A stretch of 64,000 bases of DNA from JAGWBD01 sp965197455 (GTDB lineage Bacteria; Chloroflexota; Anaerolineae; Aggregatilineales; Phototrophicaceae): NCBI GenBank assembly GCA_965197455.1, contig OZ240208.1, forward strand, positions 372,001-436,000. Reading direction: 5' to 3'. Positions 8,061-20,122 of this stretch are shown here, piece by piece (positions within the stretch are counted from its first letter, which is position 1; the number at the start of each line of letters is the position of its first letter). The notes under the pieces are model-generated. The model ran no database searches, was not told the origin of the DNA, and saw only the letters and a list, made by a program, of their open reading frames with translations. The position numbers and the translations under genes were made by a program.

Positions 8061-8966
8061 GTGCCTTCATTGAAACTGCCTCGCCTGCGTCGGCGCCAGT
8101 CTTCGGCACCCCCACCGGCGCAGACGCCGGATCCCTTCGAAGCGCCGCTGGACCCGGAAGATGGCCATGGCGCGCGGATGGGCTTCTTCGAACATCTCGA
8201 CGAACTGCGCATGCGCCTGTTCCGGGCGGCCCTCGCCCTGGTCGCCGGCACTGCGGTCGGGGTGCTGCTGGCGTCCACCGCGCTGGATTACCTGCGTACG
8301 CCCTATTGCACAGTGGTCGCGGTCAACGAAGCGGCGCAGCGCGGCGAGGAAATCGACATCGAGGCGCTGCAGAACAGCGACATTGATTGCCAGTACGTCA
8401 ACCTGGGGCCGACGGGTAGTGTGGTCGCCTATTTCCGCGTCGCCTTGATGATGGGCGCAGGCTTCGCCATCCCGCTCATCACCTACCAGTTGCTGATGTT
8501 CATCTTCCCCGGTCTGACGAGCAAGGAAAGGCGCATCGTGCTGATGTCCCTGCCGGCCATCTCGTTGCTCTTTGTGGTGGGCGTCGTCTTTTCCTGGTTC
8601 ATACTGATGCCGCCAGCACTGGGATTCCTTGAAGGCTTTCAGGAAAATCTCTTCCGGTCGGAGTGGACGGCTGACCTCTATCTGAGTTTCGTCACTTCGC
8701 TGATCTTCTGGATGGGTGTGGCTTTTGAGACACCGCTGGTGTTCTTCGTGCTGGGGTTGCTGGGGTTGGTCAGCACGGCAGCGCTGATGCGCAACTGGCG
8801 CCTGGCGATTATCGGCGCAGCTGTCGCGGCTGCAGTCATCACACCGACCATCGATCCTGTCAACATGATGCTTGTCATGGCGCCACTGATGGCACTTTAC
8901 CTGCTGAGCATCGTCCTGGTGTACATTGCGCGGCGCATTTCACGCATTGAAGAGCCCGTCAGTTGA
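8061..8966 (+). CDS. tatC: Sec-independent protein translocase TatC
   Basis: TatC is the six-helix membrane receptor for twin-arginine signal peptides. The hallmark MGFFEHLDELRMRLF is present, followed by six hydrophobic segments and the conserved region VNLGPTGSVVAYFRVALMMG. The frame stays open far upstream into tatA. I used GTG at 8061, four bases after the tatA stop, giving 301 residues with a basic, Pro-rich N-terminal extension of about 40 residues. The alternative is ATG at 8178, directly before GFFEHLDELR, giving 262 residues, nearer the usual ~250. Neither has a strong Shine-Dalgarno. Cotranscribed with nusB and tatA. Confidence 0.93.
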   Translation: MPSLKLPRLRRRQSSAPPPAQTPDPFEAPLDPEDGHGARMGFFEHLDELRMRLFRAALALVAGTAVGVLLASTALDYLRTPYCTVVAVNEAAQRGEEIDIEALQNSDIDCQYVNLGPTGSVVAYFRVALMMGAGFAIPLITYQLLMFIFPGLTSKERRIVLMSLPAISLLFVVGVVFSWFILMPPALGFLEGFQENLFRSEWTADLYLSFVTSLIFWMGVAFETPLVFFVLGLLGLVSTAALMRNWRLAIIGAAVAAAVITPTIDPVNMMLVMAPLMALYLLSIVLVYIARRISRIEEPVS

Positions 8967-8994
8967 ATGAGCCGGGACCGGGCAGGAGGCTTTC

Positions 8995-9948
8995 ATGACT
9001 TATGAAATGCATCAGGGTCGCGTACACATACTTGGCGCGCCAATGGACCTCGGTCAGGAAAAGCGGGGAGTCGATCTCGGTCCGACCGCAATTCGCTATG
9101 CGGGTCTCGCCGGGCGACTGGAGCGGCAGGGCTGGGAAGTGGTCGACTGGGGCGACATTTCTGTCGCCGCGTCCGAACAAATGATGCGTCATTTGTCTTT
9201 TGGCGGACATCCTGCCTTTCACGCGGGCGCTATCATCAACATCGCACGCAGTTTGCATCATCACGTGGAGGAGCACGTCAGGCCGGAGGACAAGCTGATC
9301 ATGCTTGGTGGGGACCATAGTGCCTCGCTGGGCAGCGTAGCCAGTTCTCTACAGCGACCTGGCAAGACCGGCGTGCTCTGGATTGACGCGCACGGAGATT
9401 TTAACACGCCGGCGACATCACCCTCCGGCAATGTGCATGGCATGGTGGTCGCCTGGCTGATGGGAAAGGGCATCCCGCGGCCGGGAGTCAGCGAAACGAA
9501 GCTGCAGGCCGACGAAGTCTGCATGATTGCCATTCGTGACCTGGACCCCCTGGAAGCCATCGCGCTGGAGGAAAGCGGAATCAAGGTAGCCACCATCCGT
9601 GAAGTCGAGGAGCGCGGCATTTCGGTCGTCGTCCATGAGACCCTCGACATTCTGGGTGACGTCACTTCCCTGCACGTCAGCTTCGATCTGGATGCGCTCG
9701 ATCCGAATGTGGCGTCAGGAGTAGGGACGCCGGTCCCGGGTGGCCTGACTCATCGGGAAGCGCTGCTGCTGGCAGAAATACTGGGCGATGACGGACGGGT
9801 GTGCTCGCTTGATCTGGTTGAGGTGAACCCGATGCTGGATGTAGGCAACAAGACCGCCGACTTAGCTGTCAATATAGCGGCCAGTATGCTGGGCGAACGT
9901 ATTTTACACCCTTCGAATGTAACGTCAGTGATGTTGGAGCAGGAATGA
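8995..9948 (+). CDS. rocF: Arginase (ureohydrolase family)
   Basis: Hydrolyses L-arginine to ornithine and urea with a binuclear manganese site. All ureohydrolase ligand motifs are present: GGDHS at residues 105-109, DAHGDFNTP at 131-139, SGNVHGM at 144-150 and SFDLDALDP at 229-237. The NTP after the second motif and the SGNVHGM loop favour arginase over agmatinase or formiminoglutamase. Length 317 residues, slightly above the usual 300. A clear AGGAGG Shine-Dalgarno lies 6-7 bp before the ATG. The stop overlaps the start of the sat-cysC fusion by ATGA, an odd pairing of nitrogen and sulfur metabolism. An ornithine cyclodeaminase-like gene at 57.9 kb could use its product. Confidence 0.9.
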   Translation: MTYEMHQGRVHILGAPMDLGQEKRGVDLGPTAIRYAGLAGRLERQGWEVVDWGDISVAASEQMMRHLSFGGHPAFHAGAIINIARSLHHHVEEHVRPEDKLIMLGGDHSASLGSVASSLQRPGKTGVLWIDAHGDFNTPATSPSGNVHGMVVAWLMGKGIPRPGVSETKLQADEVCMIAIRDLDPLEAIALEESGIKVATIREVEERGISVVVHETLDILGDVTSLHVSFDLDALDPNVASGVGTPVPGGLTHREALLLAEILGDDGRVCSLDLVEVNPMLDVGNKTADLAVNIAASMLGERILHPSNVTSVMLEQE

Positions 9949-11684
9949 AGGTCAAGATGTCCGGTCTGATTTCTCCCTGGGGCGGCACGTTGGTAGACTT
10001 GCTGGTGCCGCCAGACGAGCTTGAAGAGGCACACCTGCGCGCCGGGTCACTGCCGTCGATCCAGTTGAGTGAGCGCAATATCTGCGATCTGGAGTTGCTG
10101 GCCACAGGGGGCTTCTCACCGCTGGACGGCTTCATGCGCAAAGCGGATTATGAACGGGTGCTGGAAGAGATGCGCCTGGCCGACGGCACGCTTTTCCCTA
10201 TACCGGTCACACTGCCCGTCAGTGCAGACAGTGGTGTCAGGCTCGACCAGGAAATAGCCCTGCGCGACCGCAAGAACAACCTGCTGGCGATCATGTCGGT
10301 GGAGGAAATCTACGCCTGGGACCGCGAGGAAGCCTCGCTGAAGATCTTCCGCAGCCTCGATGCGCGTCATCCGCTGGTGGCGGAGATGCATCGCTGGGGG
10401 CCGCTGAATCTGGCGGGCCGACTGCAAGTGTTGCAGGTGCCGCCGCATCAGGACTTTCGCTTTCTGCGGCGCACACCGACCGAGACGCGCGCCCTGCTGA
10501 ACGAATATGGCCACCAGGATGTGGTCGCCTTTCAAACGCGCAACCCCCTGCACCGGGCGCACGAGGAATTGACAAAACGCGCCATCGAGGAAGTGGATGG
10601 TGTGCTGCTGCTGCACCCGGTGGTGGGTATGACGCAGCCGGGCGACATTGACCATTACACGCGTGTGCGGTCCTACCGTGCGCTGGTCGACCGTTACTAT
10701 GAGCGCGAGCGGGTACTGCTCTCACTACTGCCGCTGGCAATGCGCATGGGCGGACCGCGCGAAGCCCTGTGGCACGCCATCATCCGCCGCAACCATGGCG
10801 CCAACCACATCATCATCGGGCGCGACCACGCCGGTCCGGGCGATGACACGCAGGGTCGACCTTTCTACGGCCCCTACGACGCCCAGGAGCTGGTGCAGGC
10901 GCACGAGGAAGAGCTGGGCGTGGGGGTGATTCCCTTCCGCAAACTGGTCTATCTGCCGACCGAGCAACGTTTCGAGGAGATCACCCAGATCAAAACGGGC
11001 ACGCCGGTTGCCGATATCTCCGGCACCCAGGTACGTGAGCAGTACCTTGGCCGTGGACGCGCGTTGCCGGAATGGTTCACGCGCCCGGAAGTGGCGGAGA
11101 TCCTGCGCGACGCCCGTCCACCACGTCATCGCCAGGGCGCCTGCATCTGGTTCACCGGGCTGAGCGGCGCCGGCAAGACCACCACGGCTGACCTGCTGAC
11201 CGTGATGCTGCTGGAGCATGGCCGCCAGGTGACGGTGCTGGATGGCGACATCGTGCGCACTCATCTCTCCAAAGGCCTGGGCTTCAGCCAGGAAGACCGC
11301 GACACCAACATTCGTCGCATCGGCTTTGTCGCGGCCGAACTCGTGCGTCACGGCGGTATCGTAATCTGCGCGGCCATCAGCCCCTGGCGCGCCACGCGCA
11401 ACGACGTGCGCAACATGATTGGCCCGGACTTCATTGAGGTCTTCATGAATACGCCGCTGGCCGTCTGCGAAGAACGCGACAGCAAGGGCCTCTACGCCCT
11501 GGCGCGCGCCGGCGAAATCAAGGGCTTCACCGGCATCGATGACCCCTACGAAGCGCCGCTTAATCCGGACCTCACGCTGCAGACCGTCAACCGTGACGCC
11601 GAGGAGAACGCCGCCACCGTGCTCGACCTGCTGCGCGAGCGCGGTCTCATCCAGACGCCGCAACCGGATGCGCAACCGGCCTGA
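9945..11684 (+). CDS. Bifunctional sulfate adenylyltransferase / adenylylsulfate kinase
   Basis: One 579-residue protein carries both steps of sulfate activation. Residues about 1-390 are ATP sulfurylase, making APS from ATP and sulfate, with the QTRNPLHRAH motif at 197-206 and GRDHAGPGD at 292-300. Residues about 398-570 are APS kinase, making PAPS, with the P-loop GLSGAGKT at 405-412 and LDGDIVRTHL. This Sat-CysC order is known in several thermophilic and Chloroflexota bacteria. No reductase (cysH) or sulfite reductase is seen in the window, so PAPS could feed assimilation or sulfation. It overlaps arginase by ATGA and is followed 5 bp later by an AlkP-superfamily gene. Confidence 0.95.
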   Translation: MKVKMSGLISPWGGTLVDLLVPPDELEEAHLRAGSLPSIQLSERNICDLELLATGGFSPLDGFMRKADYERVLEEMRLADGTLFPIPVTLPVSADSGVRLDQEIALRDRKNNLLAIMSVEEIYAWDREEASLKIFRSLDARHPLVAEMHRWGPLNLAGRLQVLQVPPHQDFRFLRRTPTETRALLNEYGHQDVVAFQTRNPLHRAHEELTKRAIEEVDGVLLLHPVVGMTQPGDIDHYTRVRSYRALVDRYYERERVLLSLLPLAMRMGGPREALWHAIIRRNHGANHIIIGRDHAGPGDDTQGRPFYGPYDAQELVQAHEEELGVGVIPFRKLVYLPTEQRFEEITQIKTGTPVADISGTQVREQYLGRGRALPEWFTRPEVAEILRDARPPRHRQGACIWFTGLSGAGKTTTADLLTVMLLEHGRQVTVLDGDIVRTHLSKGLGFSQEDRDTNIRRIGFVAAELVRHGGIVICAAISPWRATRNDVRNMIGPDFIEVFMNTPLAVCEERDSKGLYALARAGEIKGFTGIDDPYEAPLNPDLTLQTVNRDAEENAATVLDLLRERGLIQTPQPDAQPA

Positions 11685-11689
11685 GCTTC

Positions 11690-13087
11690 ATGCGGCTTCT
11701 GCGTCGGCGCCGACGCATGCTGCTGCTGGGCTGGGACTGCGCCAGCCCGCAGTTGGCCTTCGACCAGTTCGCCGCCGATATGCCCGTCCTGACGAATTTG
11801 CGCCGGGAAGGCAGCTGGGGCGAGTTGCGCTCCTGCATCCCCTGCATCACCGTGCCTGCCTGGGCCAGCATGTTGAGCGGGCGCGACCCCGGCGAGCTGG
11901 GCATCTACGGCTTTCGCCAGCGCCAGTCAGGTGCCTATCTGCAGCAGCGCCTGGCGGACAGCCGCGCCGTCAAGCTGCCGCGTGTGCACGATCTGCTGGG
12001 CGCAGCCGGACGCGATTGCGCGGTCACAGGATTGCCACAAACGTGGCCAGTACAGCCCATGCGCGGCCACCTGCTCAGCGGACCGCTGACGCCAGGCCGT
12101 GGCAGCGCCTGCAGCTGGCCCGCCGTCTTCCGCCAGGAAGTGCTGCAGCTTGCGCCGGACTACCCCTTCGATGTGCCGGACTTTCGCGCATGGGACAAGG
12201 AGCGTCTGCTACAGGCGCTGATTGACATGGCCGAAACGCAGCATCGGCTGCTGTGTCACTGTCTGCGCACCAGGCCCTGGGACTTCGCGCTGCACGTCCA
12301 CATGGCGCTGGACCGCATGCAGCACGTGTTCTGGAGCGACCATGACGCGCAGCACTGTGCGCACGTGCCCGGCGGACGCTGGCAGCAGGCGTTGCGCGAT
12401 TTCTATCGCATGCTCGATCGCATGGCGGGCGAAGTAATCGCGCTGGCGGGCGACGACTGCGACCTGCTCATCGTCAGCGACCACGGCGCAAAACGCATGG
12501 ACGGCGGCATCTGCGTCAACGAGTGGCTCTGGCGCGCGGGCTGGCTGCGCCTGAAACGCGACCCGCCCGCTGGCCAGCTCACGTCGCTGGCGCAGCTGGA
12601 GGTGGACTGGGCGCGGACGCGCGCCTGGGCCGAAGGTGGTTATTGCGGCCGCGTCTGGCTGAACCTGGTCGGGCGCGAGCCGCAGGGCTGCGTGACGCCG
12701 GAGCAAATGCCAGCGCTGCTGGATGAACTGTCCGCCGGACTCTGTGACATCCGCGGACCGGAAGGACAGTCGCTGCCGACGCAGGTCTTCAGGCCGCGCG
12801 AGATTTACCGCGAAGTGCGCGGCCTGGCGCCGGACCTGCTGGTCTATTTCGGCGACCTGCACTGGCGCGCGCTGGGCACGCTCGGGCACGGGCGCGACTG
12901 GTCGCTGGAGAACGACCGCGGCGCGGACGGCGCCAATCACGCGATGGAGGGGCTCTTCGTGCTGCGCGAGGCGGGGCGACGAGGTCGTGGCGAACTGCGC
13001 GGGCGCCAGCTGATGGACGTGGCGCCGACGGTGCTGAAGCGAATGGGTGTCGCGCGCCCGGCAGGCATGCAGGGCCGGGTGCTCTAG
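11690..13087 (+). CDS. Alkaline-phosphatase-superfamily phosphodiesterase/phosphohydrolase
   Basis: A 465-residue member of the AlkP superfamily (type I phosphodiesterase / COG3379-like). The N-terminal metal site is LLLGWDCASP; CITVPAWASMLSG contains the likely threonine nucleophile; LLIVSDHGAKRMDGG supplies the second metal set, and GADGANHAMEGLFVL the C-terminal histidine. No signal peptide is seen; the N terminus is very basic. The start is 5 bp after sat-cysC, so the two are almost certainly cotranscribed, and a substrate linked to PAPS, sulfonucleotides or sulfated product is a reasonable guess but unproven. Its stop shares CTAG with the stop of the convergent methyltransferase. Confidence 0.82.
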   Translation: MRLLRRRRRMLLLGWDCASPQLAFDQFAADMPVLTNLRREGSWGELRSCIPCITVPAWASMLSGRDPGELGIYGFRQRQSGAYLQQRLADSRAVKLPRVHDLLGAAGRDCAVTGLPQTWPVQPMRGHLLSGPLTPGRGSACSWPAVFRQEVLQLAPDYPFDVPDFRAWDKERLLQALIDMAETQHRLLCHCLRTRPWDFALHVHMALDRMQHVFWSDHDAQHCAHVPGGRWQQALRDFYRMLDRMAGEVIALAGDDCDLLIVSDHGAKRMDGGICVNEWLWRAGWLRLKRDPPAGQLTSLAQLEVDWARTRAWAEGGYCGRVWLNLVGREPQGCVTPEQMPALLDELSAGLCDIRGPEGQSLPTQVFRPREIYREVRGLAPDLLVYFGDLHWRALGTLGHGRDWSLENDRGADGANHAMEGLFVLREAGRRGRGELRGRQLMDVAPTVLKRMGVARPAGMQGRVL

Positions 13088-16040
13088 TCCGGCAGGCAGG
13101 CTTCCGGTACATCAAGCGTCACCTTGCTCTTCTTGCCGCCGTGGATTGAAGGCTCGGCGGCAAGCTTGCGGCGCAGCAAGTCCATAGGACCATTTGGCGC
13201 ACAAAGTTCTACTGGCAAGCCCAACACTTCAGTGAGCAGACGCCGGTCAAGTTCTGCGCGGACGGGGTCTTCGTCGATCTGGTTGAAGGGCATCATGGGG
13301 CAGTGCTTCATGGCCTTGAAGATGCGTCCGGCGGCGGCCAGCTGCTCGTCGCTCAGTGCGTGCAAGTCGAGGGTGGGGATATCGCCTACTGCAGTTACAG
13401 GAATACTCCCACGTCCTACGTGTTGTTTCGTGGATTGCCACCAATAACACAGAAGTCCGAGACTCGAATTCGCCCACAACAAGTAGGCAGGCTCAAATTC
13501 GTCGTTCTGGAAAATGATTGATGGCCAGGCTCGCCCACCCAAGGATTTCCTGTCTGTCCAGCAGGCTGCGAGAGGTTGTGAGTTGAATCGGAAATCTCGA
13601 TTGTGGTGGATGTGGGACGCAGTCTTGGCGAGCCTAGTTGCATGATCGTGATTGTTCGGGATTCCGTGGCTGTCTGGCAGTACTACGAAACAGTTTTCCC
13701 TAGTTGCATCGTGCGTCCACAACATAGGGTAGGAGTCGCTATCAGTAAAACTGCTTACCTTTTTAAATGCGCTTTTGCCGTCAGTCCTGTAAAGTGTTTG
13801 ATGGTAAGGACCGACGACAGCAAGAGACTTAACTGTTGTCATAGGTATTAAGGAACCTGATGGCCAACTCGGCAGATGTAAGCTCCCTAGGGCGAGATGA
13901 TGTGCGAACTGCGCCAACGCCATGTCCAGAATTCCCTCCACATGCCAAGGGCCTTCTCCAATAGGGGCGTCGATGATCTTGCCAACAATTTCATCTCCTA
14001 TTTGTAGCGATGTGTTGCTGGAGACCAATTCCTCAATTGTTCTTAGTCCATCCTTCCTACGTTTATGAACCAGATTTGCAATTATTTCCCCCGCCCCATG
14101 CAGATATGGTCTTCCCTCGAGACAAACAAATGTTGCACGACCTGGAGTGACCGGCCTTTCAGCTTTCGTCGCGACAACCAAGCACTCACCCATGTTGGTA
14201 TCAGCAGAAAACGACCGCTCCTTGGTTTTGCTTGTTGCAGCTGATACGACAAATACATTGCTGTAATGATTTGAGATTACTTTTCTTACCTTGCGCCATG
14301 ATTCACCTTGTACCATTGTTACCGGCAACACGAAAGCCAAGGTGCCATCTTCATGTAACTTCATGTGAGCCATAGAAATAAACGCAGATGCGAGACCGGC
14401 TTTCCCGTCATAGCTCAGATTCCCTGCCATTCCTGACAGTATCTTTGACATCGCTTGCTGCTCTTGGCGCGTGTTTTGCAGACCTGCAAACGCTGGAACA
14501 CTCACTCCAATTTTCCGGCCTTCTTGGCCTCCTGGTCGGGAAAATGGCGGGTTCATAATAACGAGGTCGAAACTATCGTTGTCAATGAAATGTCGCTCCT
14601 GCGCAGCAGTTTCGCCTCTGCCTTCTATAGCAGTCGGGCGAGTTGGCAGTGTTGGAAGCGCAATTCGAGAATCTAGCAGGTCCAATGAACCCAAAGCGTA
14701 GTCATATTCACCCGGTTTACCGAACCTGCGCTCCTGTCTGCCATAGGGCATTGTGAGCATTTTGCAGCTTTCAAAAGGGATATCTGGATATGCACTGGCT
14801 AGCATCGAAAGAGTCAGATGAAGTGCCATAGGAAGTACATCGCAGCCTACCAGCGCCGTCTCCAACATGTTTCGATGCAACGCGGCGGCGTCGCCTTCAT
14901 CCAGCTCATGCAGCGCGCCAAGACGCTGGTAGACGGCCGAGAGCAACGTGCCTGTTCCGCAAGCGAAGTCGGCGATCTGCAGTGCGGAGAGCGTGTCCGC
15001 GTCCCCCCAGTCCAAGTCCGCCAAAGGTCTTGACTGCGGCAACGCGAGTGCCGCCAGCAACTCTGCCGACTCCGGGCGAGTGTAGTAGGTTGCAAGAAAC
15101 TTGCGATCGGCGATAAGGCGCTGAAAGACAAAGCCGGTCAGGTCGTGTGAGCGGGCCGAACTCTTGTCAAGTTGCACGAGGGCTTGGTATAGGGTTTGAA
15201 GGATATCGTTGGCCGTATCCTTGTCGTCCATCCATGCAAGGATGTTGCTGGCTACCTGAAAAATTGGGTAGTAGTTGATTTCTAGGATGGAGCGCCAGTG
15301 CTGCAGCACCACACCCTGTACGAGCTGGTTTGTGTTGAACAGGCGAGAGGGTGGCTCGATGTCGTCCAGCTGCAGCGCCAATGACTGTTGGAAGATGAGC
15401 GCGTTGGCGAGAATTGCCATGGCCATCCGCCGAGTCTGCAGACCGTCGTCTTCGATACGCAAATATTCGGTAAGCATCTTGCTGGCGTTTTGGTCATCCT
15501 CAGACCAAGTAATTGTGAAGGCGTTCGCAGCCCACTCGATTTGCTGCTCAAGGATGTCAGCTAGCGCGTCTATTTCTTCCCCTGGTCGCGCGGCCTTTTG
15601 TATAAGTAGTGCCAAATCGAACACTGAACCAGGATGCCAACCGCGCTTTGGCCAGCGTGTAATATCCTCACGCGGTAACTTGCGGAAGAGCACATACTCC
15701 AGCGAGTCGCAATCGAGCCAGCGATGGCGCAGGGCTTCGCCGCCTTCGCCATCGGCAATCGACTGTGGGCTGCGAAGGGCGATGACGACCTGGACAGGCT
15801 TGCCGCTGTCGCGCAGCGTCAGGCCAAGACGTCCTCTGGCCTCGTCTTCGACCGCGACAGCCGGCATGATCTCGTGCTCAATGACGAGGGGCAGGGCGCC
15901 ATCCTCGGTGATTAACATGTCCGGGCGTCGAGCGCTGCTCTGGACTGTGCGCAGCTCTTCAGAGCGAACTAGCCAGCGTTTGCGCATACCCTGCAGCAGA
16001 GTGCCCAGCGCGTCATTCAGAGTGTGTTCGGTCAGTGCCA

Positions 16041-16041
<1 letters not shown>
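13084..16041 (-). CDS. Large N6-adenine DNA methyltransferase, type IIG-like architecture
   Basis: A 985-residue protein. Residues about 315-500 are a gamma-class adenine methyltransferase core: YYTRPESAELL (motif X), FACGTGTLL at 359-367 (motif I, SAM binding) and NPPF at 497-500 (motif IV, catalysis). The ~480 residues after it would hold target recognition. The N terminus, with RRPDMLI and LVIEHEI at about 39-58, faintly recalls a PD-(D/E)xK nuclease, but the lysine position reads E, so nuclease activity is doubtful. No separate restriction or specificity gene adjoins it. Bases about 13.4-14.8 kb are visibly AT-richer than the flanks, as expected for horizontally exchanged recognition domains. 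Its ATG overlaps the ATPase stop as TGATG. Confidence 0.85.
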
Positions 16042-18989
<2,948 letters not shown>

Positions 18990-19074
18990 GACGTCCTTTC
19001 AGGCGTGCCAATATAACAACATTCGCGGGAATGCCGGAAACCGCCGGGGTGAACCAGGGCGTTGCGAAGGAGCT

Positions 19075-20121
19075 TTACATCATGCCCTGCATCAACTGCT
19101 CGAGCGCGGCGCGCGACGGGCGCAGCAACTCTTCAGGCAGCTGCGTCAGCGGCCGCTCGCAGAGGTTCTCGCTCTCGGCAAGGGTCATTCGTGGCTCTTC
19201 GTAGTATAGCAGCCCGGTGAGCAGCAAATTGTCCATGCGGGCTTCCTCAAGGAGGTTGATGGCCTGCACGCGCTGGCGCGGATCGAAATCGCGTTCAGTC
19301 TTCTTGAGACGAATTCGTGAACCATCGTGCATGGGCACTTCGATGATTTCGCCGGCCTCATACTCGTCAATGAAGATTTCTTCTCGCTCTTCGACGAAGT
19401 CCGGCATGAGCAGGTCGATCTCGTGAAGGGGGATTTCATGCTCGCGGCCGTAAGGATAGCTTTTGGTCGAATCCGGCGCGTTGTTGAAAGTGACGCAAGG
19501 GCTGACGATGTCCAGCACGGCTGTGCCCTTGTGGGCGATGCCGGCCTTGAGCAAGGTCTGCACCTGGGAGGGATCGCCGGAAAAGCTGCGGGCGACGAAG
19601 GTACAGTTGCTGATGATAGCCTCAAGCGCGAGGTCAATGGGCGGCAGGTCGTTGTCGCCGTAGTACTTCAGGAACTGGCCTTCATCGGCGGTGGCGGAGA
19701 ACTGGCCCTTGGTCAGGCCATAAACCCCGTTATTCTCGATGATGTAAATCATCGGCACATTGCGACGCAGCAAATGCTTGTACTGGCCGAGGCCAATGCT
19801 GCCGGTGTCGCCGTCGCCGCTAACAGCCATGGCGATCAGGTCACTGTTGACGGTGGTGGCGCCGGTGACTACCGAAGGCATGCGTCCGTGGATCGTGTTG
19901 AAGGCGTGCGAGCGACCGAGAAAGTAGGCCGGCGTCTTGCTGGAGCAGCCGATGCCGCTCATCTTGATGACGTTGTGCTGTTCCAGGCCCATCTCATACG
20001 CGATGCGGATGATCTGGTTGCTGATCGAGTCGTGGCCGCAGCCTGGGCAGAGCGTACTCTTGCCGGCCGTGTAGTCTTTGCGGCTGAGGCCGAGCGCGTT
20101 AGTACGGTCGATTCTTGGCAT
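19075..20121 (-). CDS. korB: 2-oxoacid:ferredoxin oxidoreductase, beta subunit
   Basis: The thiamine-diphosphate-binding subunit of a KorAB-type enzyme, which converts a 2-oxoacid (typically 2-oxoglutarate) and CoA to acyl-CoA with reduction of ferredoxin. Seen are CPGCGHDSI, GIGCSSKTPAY and the TPP motif GDGDTGSIG...ENNGVYGLTKGQ. The product is 348 residues from ATG 20121. That start lies one base after the korA stop with AGGAGCGGAG upstream, so an upstream in-frame start at 20160 inside korA is rejected. Substrate choice between 2-oxoglutarate and pyruvate is inferred from the subunit architecture only. Confidence 0.92.
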   Translation of the reverse strand: MPRIDRTNALGLSRKDYTAGKSTLCPGCGHDSISNQIIRIAYEMGLEQHNVIKMSGIGCSSKTPAYFLGRSHAFNTIHGRMPSVVTGATTVNSDLIAMAVSGDGDTGSIGLGQYKHLLRRNVPMIYIIENNGVYGLTKGQFSATADEGQFLKYYGDNDLPPIDLALEAIISNCTFVARSFSGDPSQVQTLLKAGIAHKGTAVLDIVSPCVTFNNAPDSTKSYPYGREHEIPLHEIDLLMPDFVEEREEIFIDEYEAGEIIEVPMHDGSRIRLKKTERDFDPRQRVQAINLLEEARMDNLLLTGLLYYEEPRMTLAESENLCERPLTQLPEELLRPSRAALEQLMQGMM

Positions 20122-20122
20122 G

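Noticed and set aside
13084..13087. Possible frameshift or merged genes at the AlkP/methyltransferase junction
   Set aside because: Both genes are full length and simply converge with overlapping stops on CTAG.
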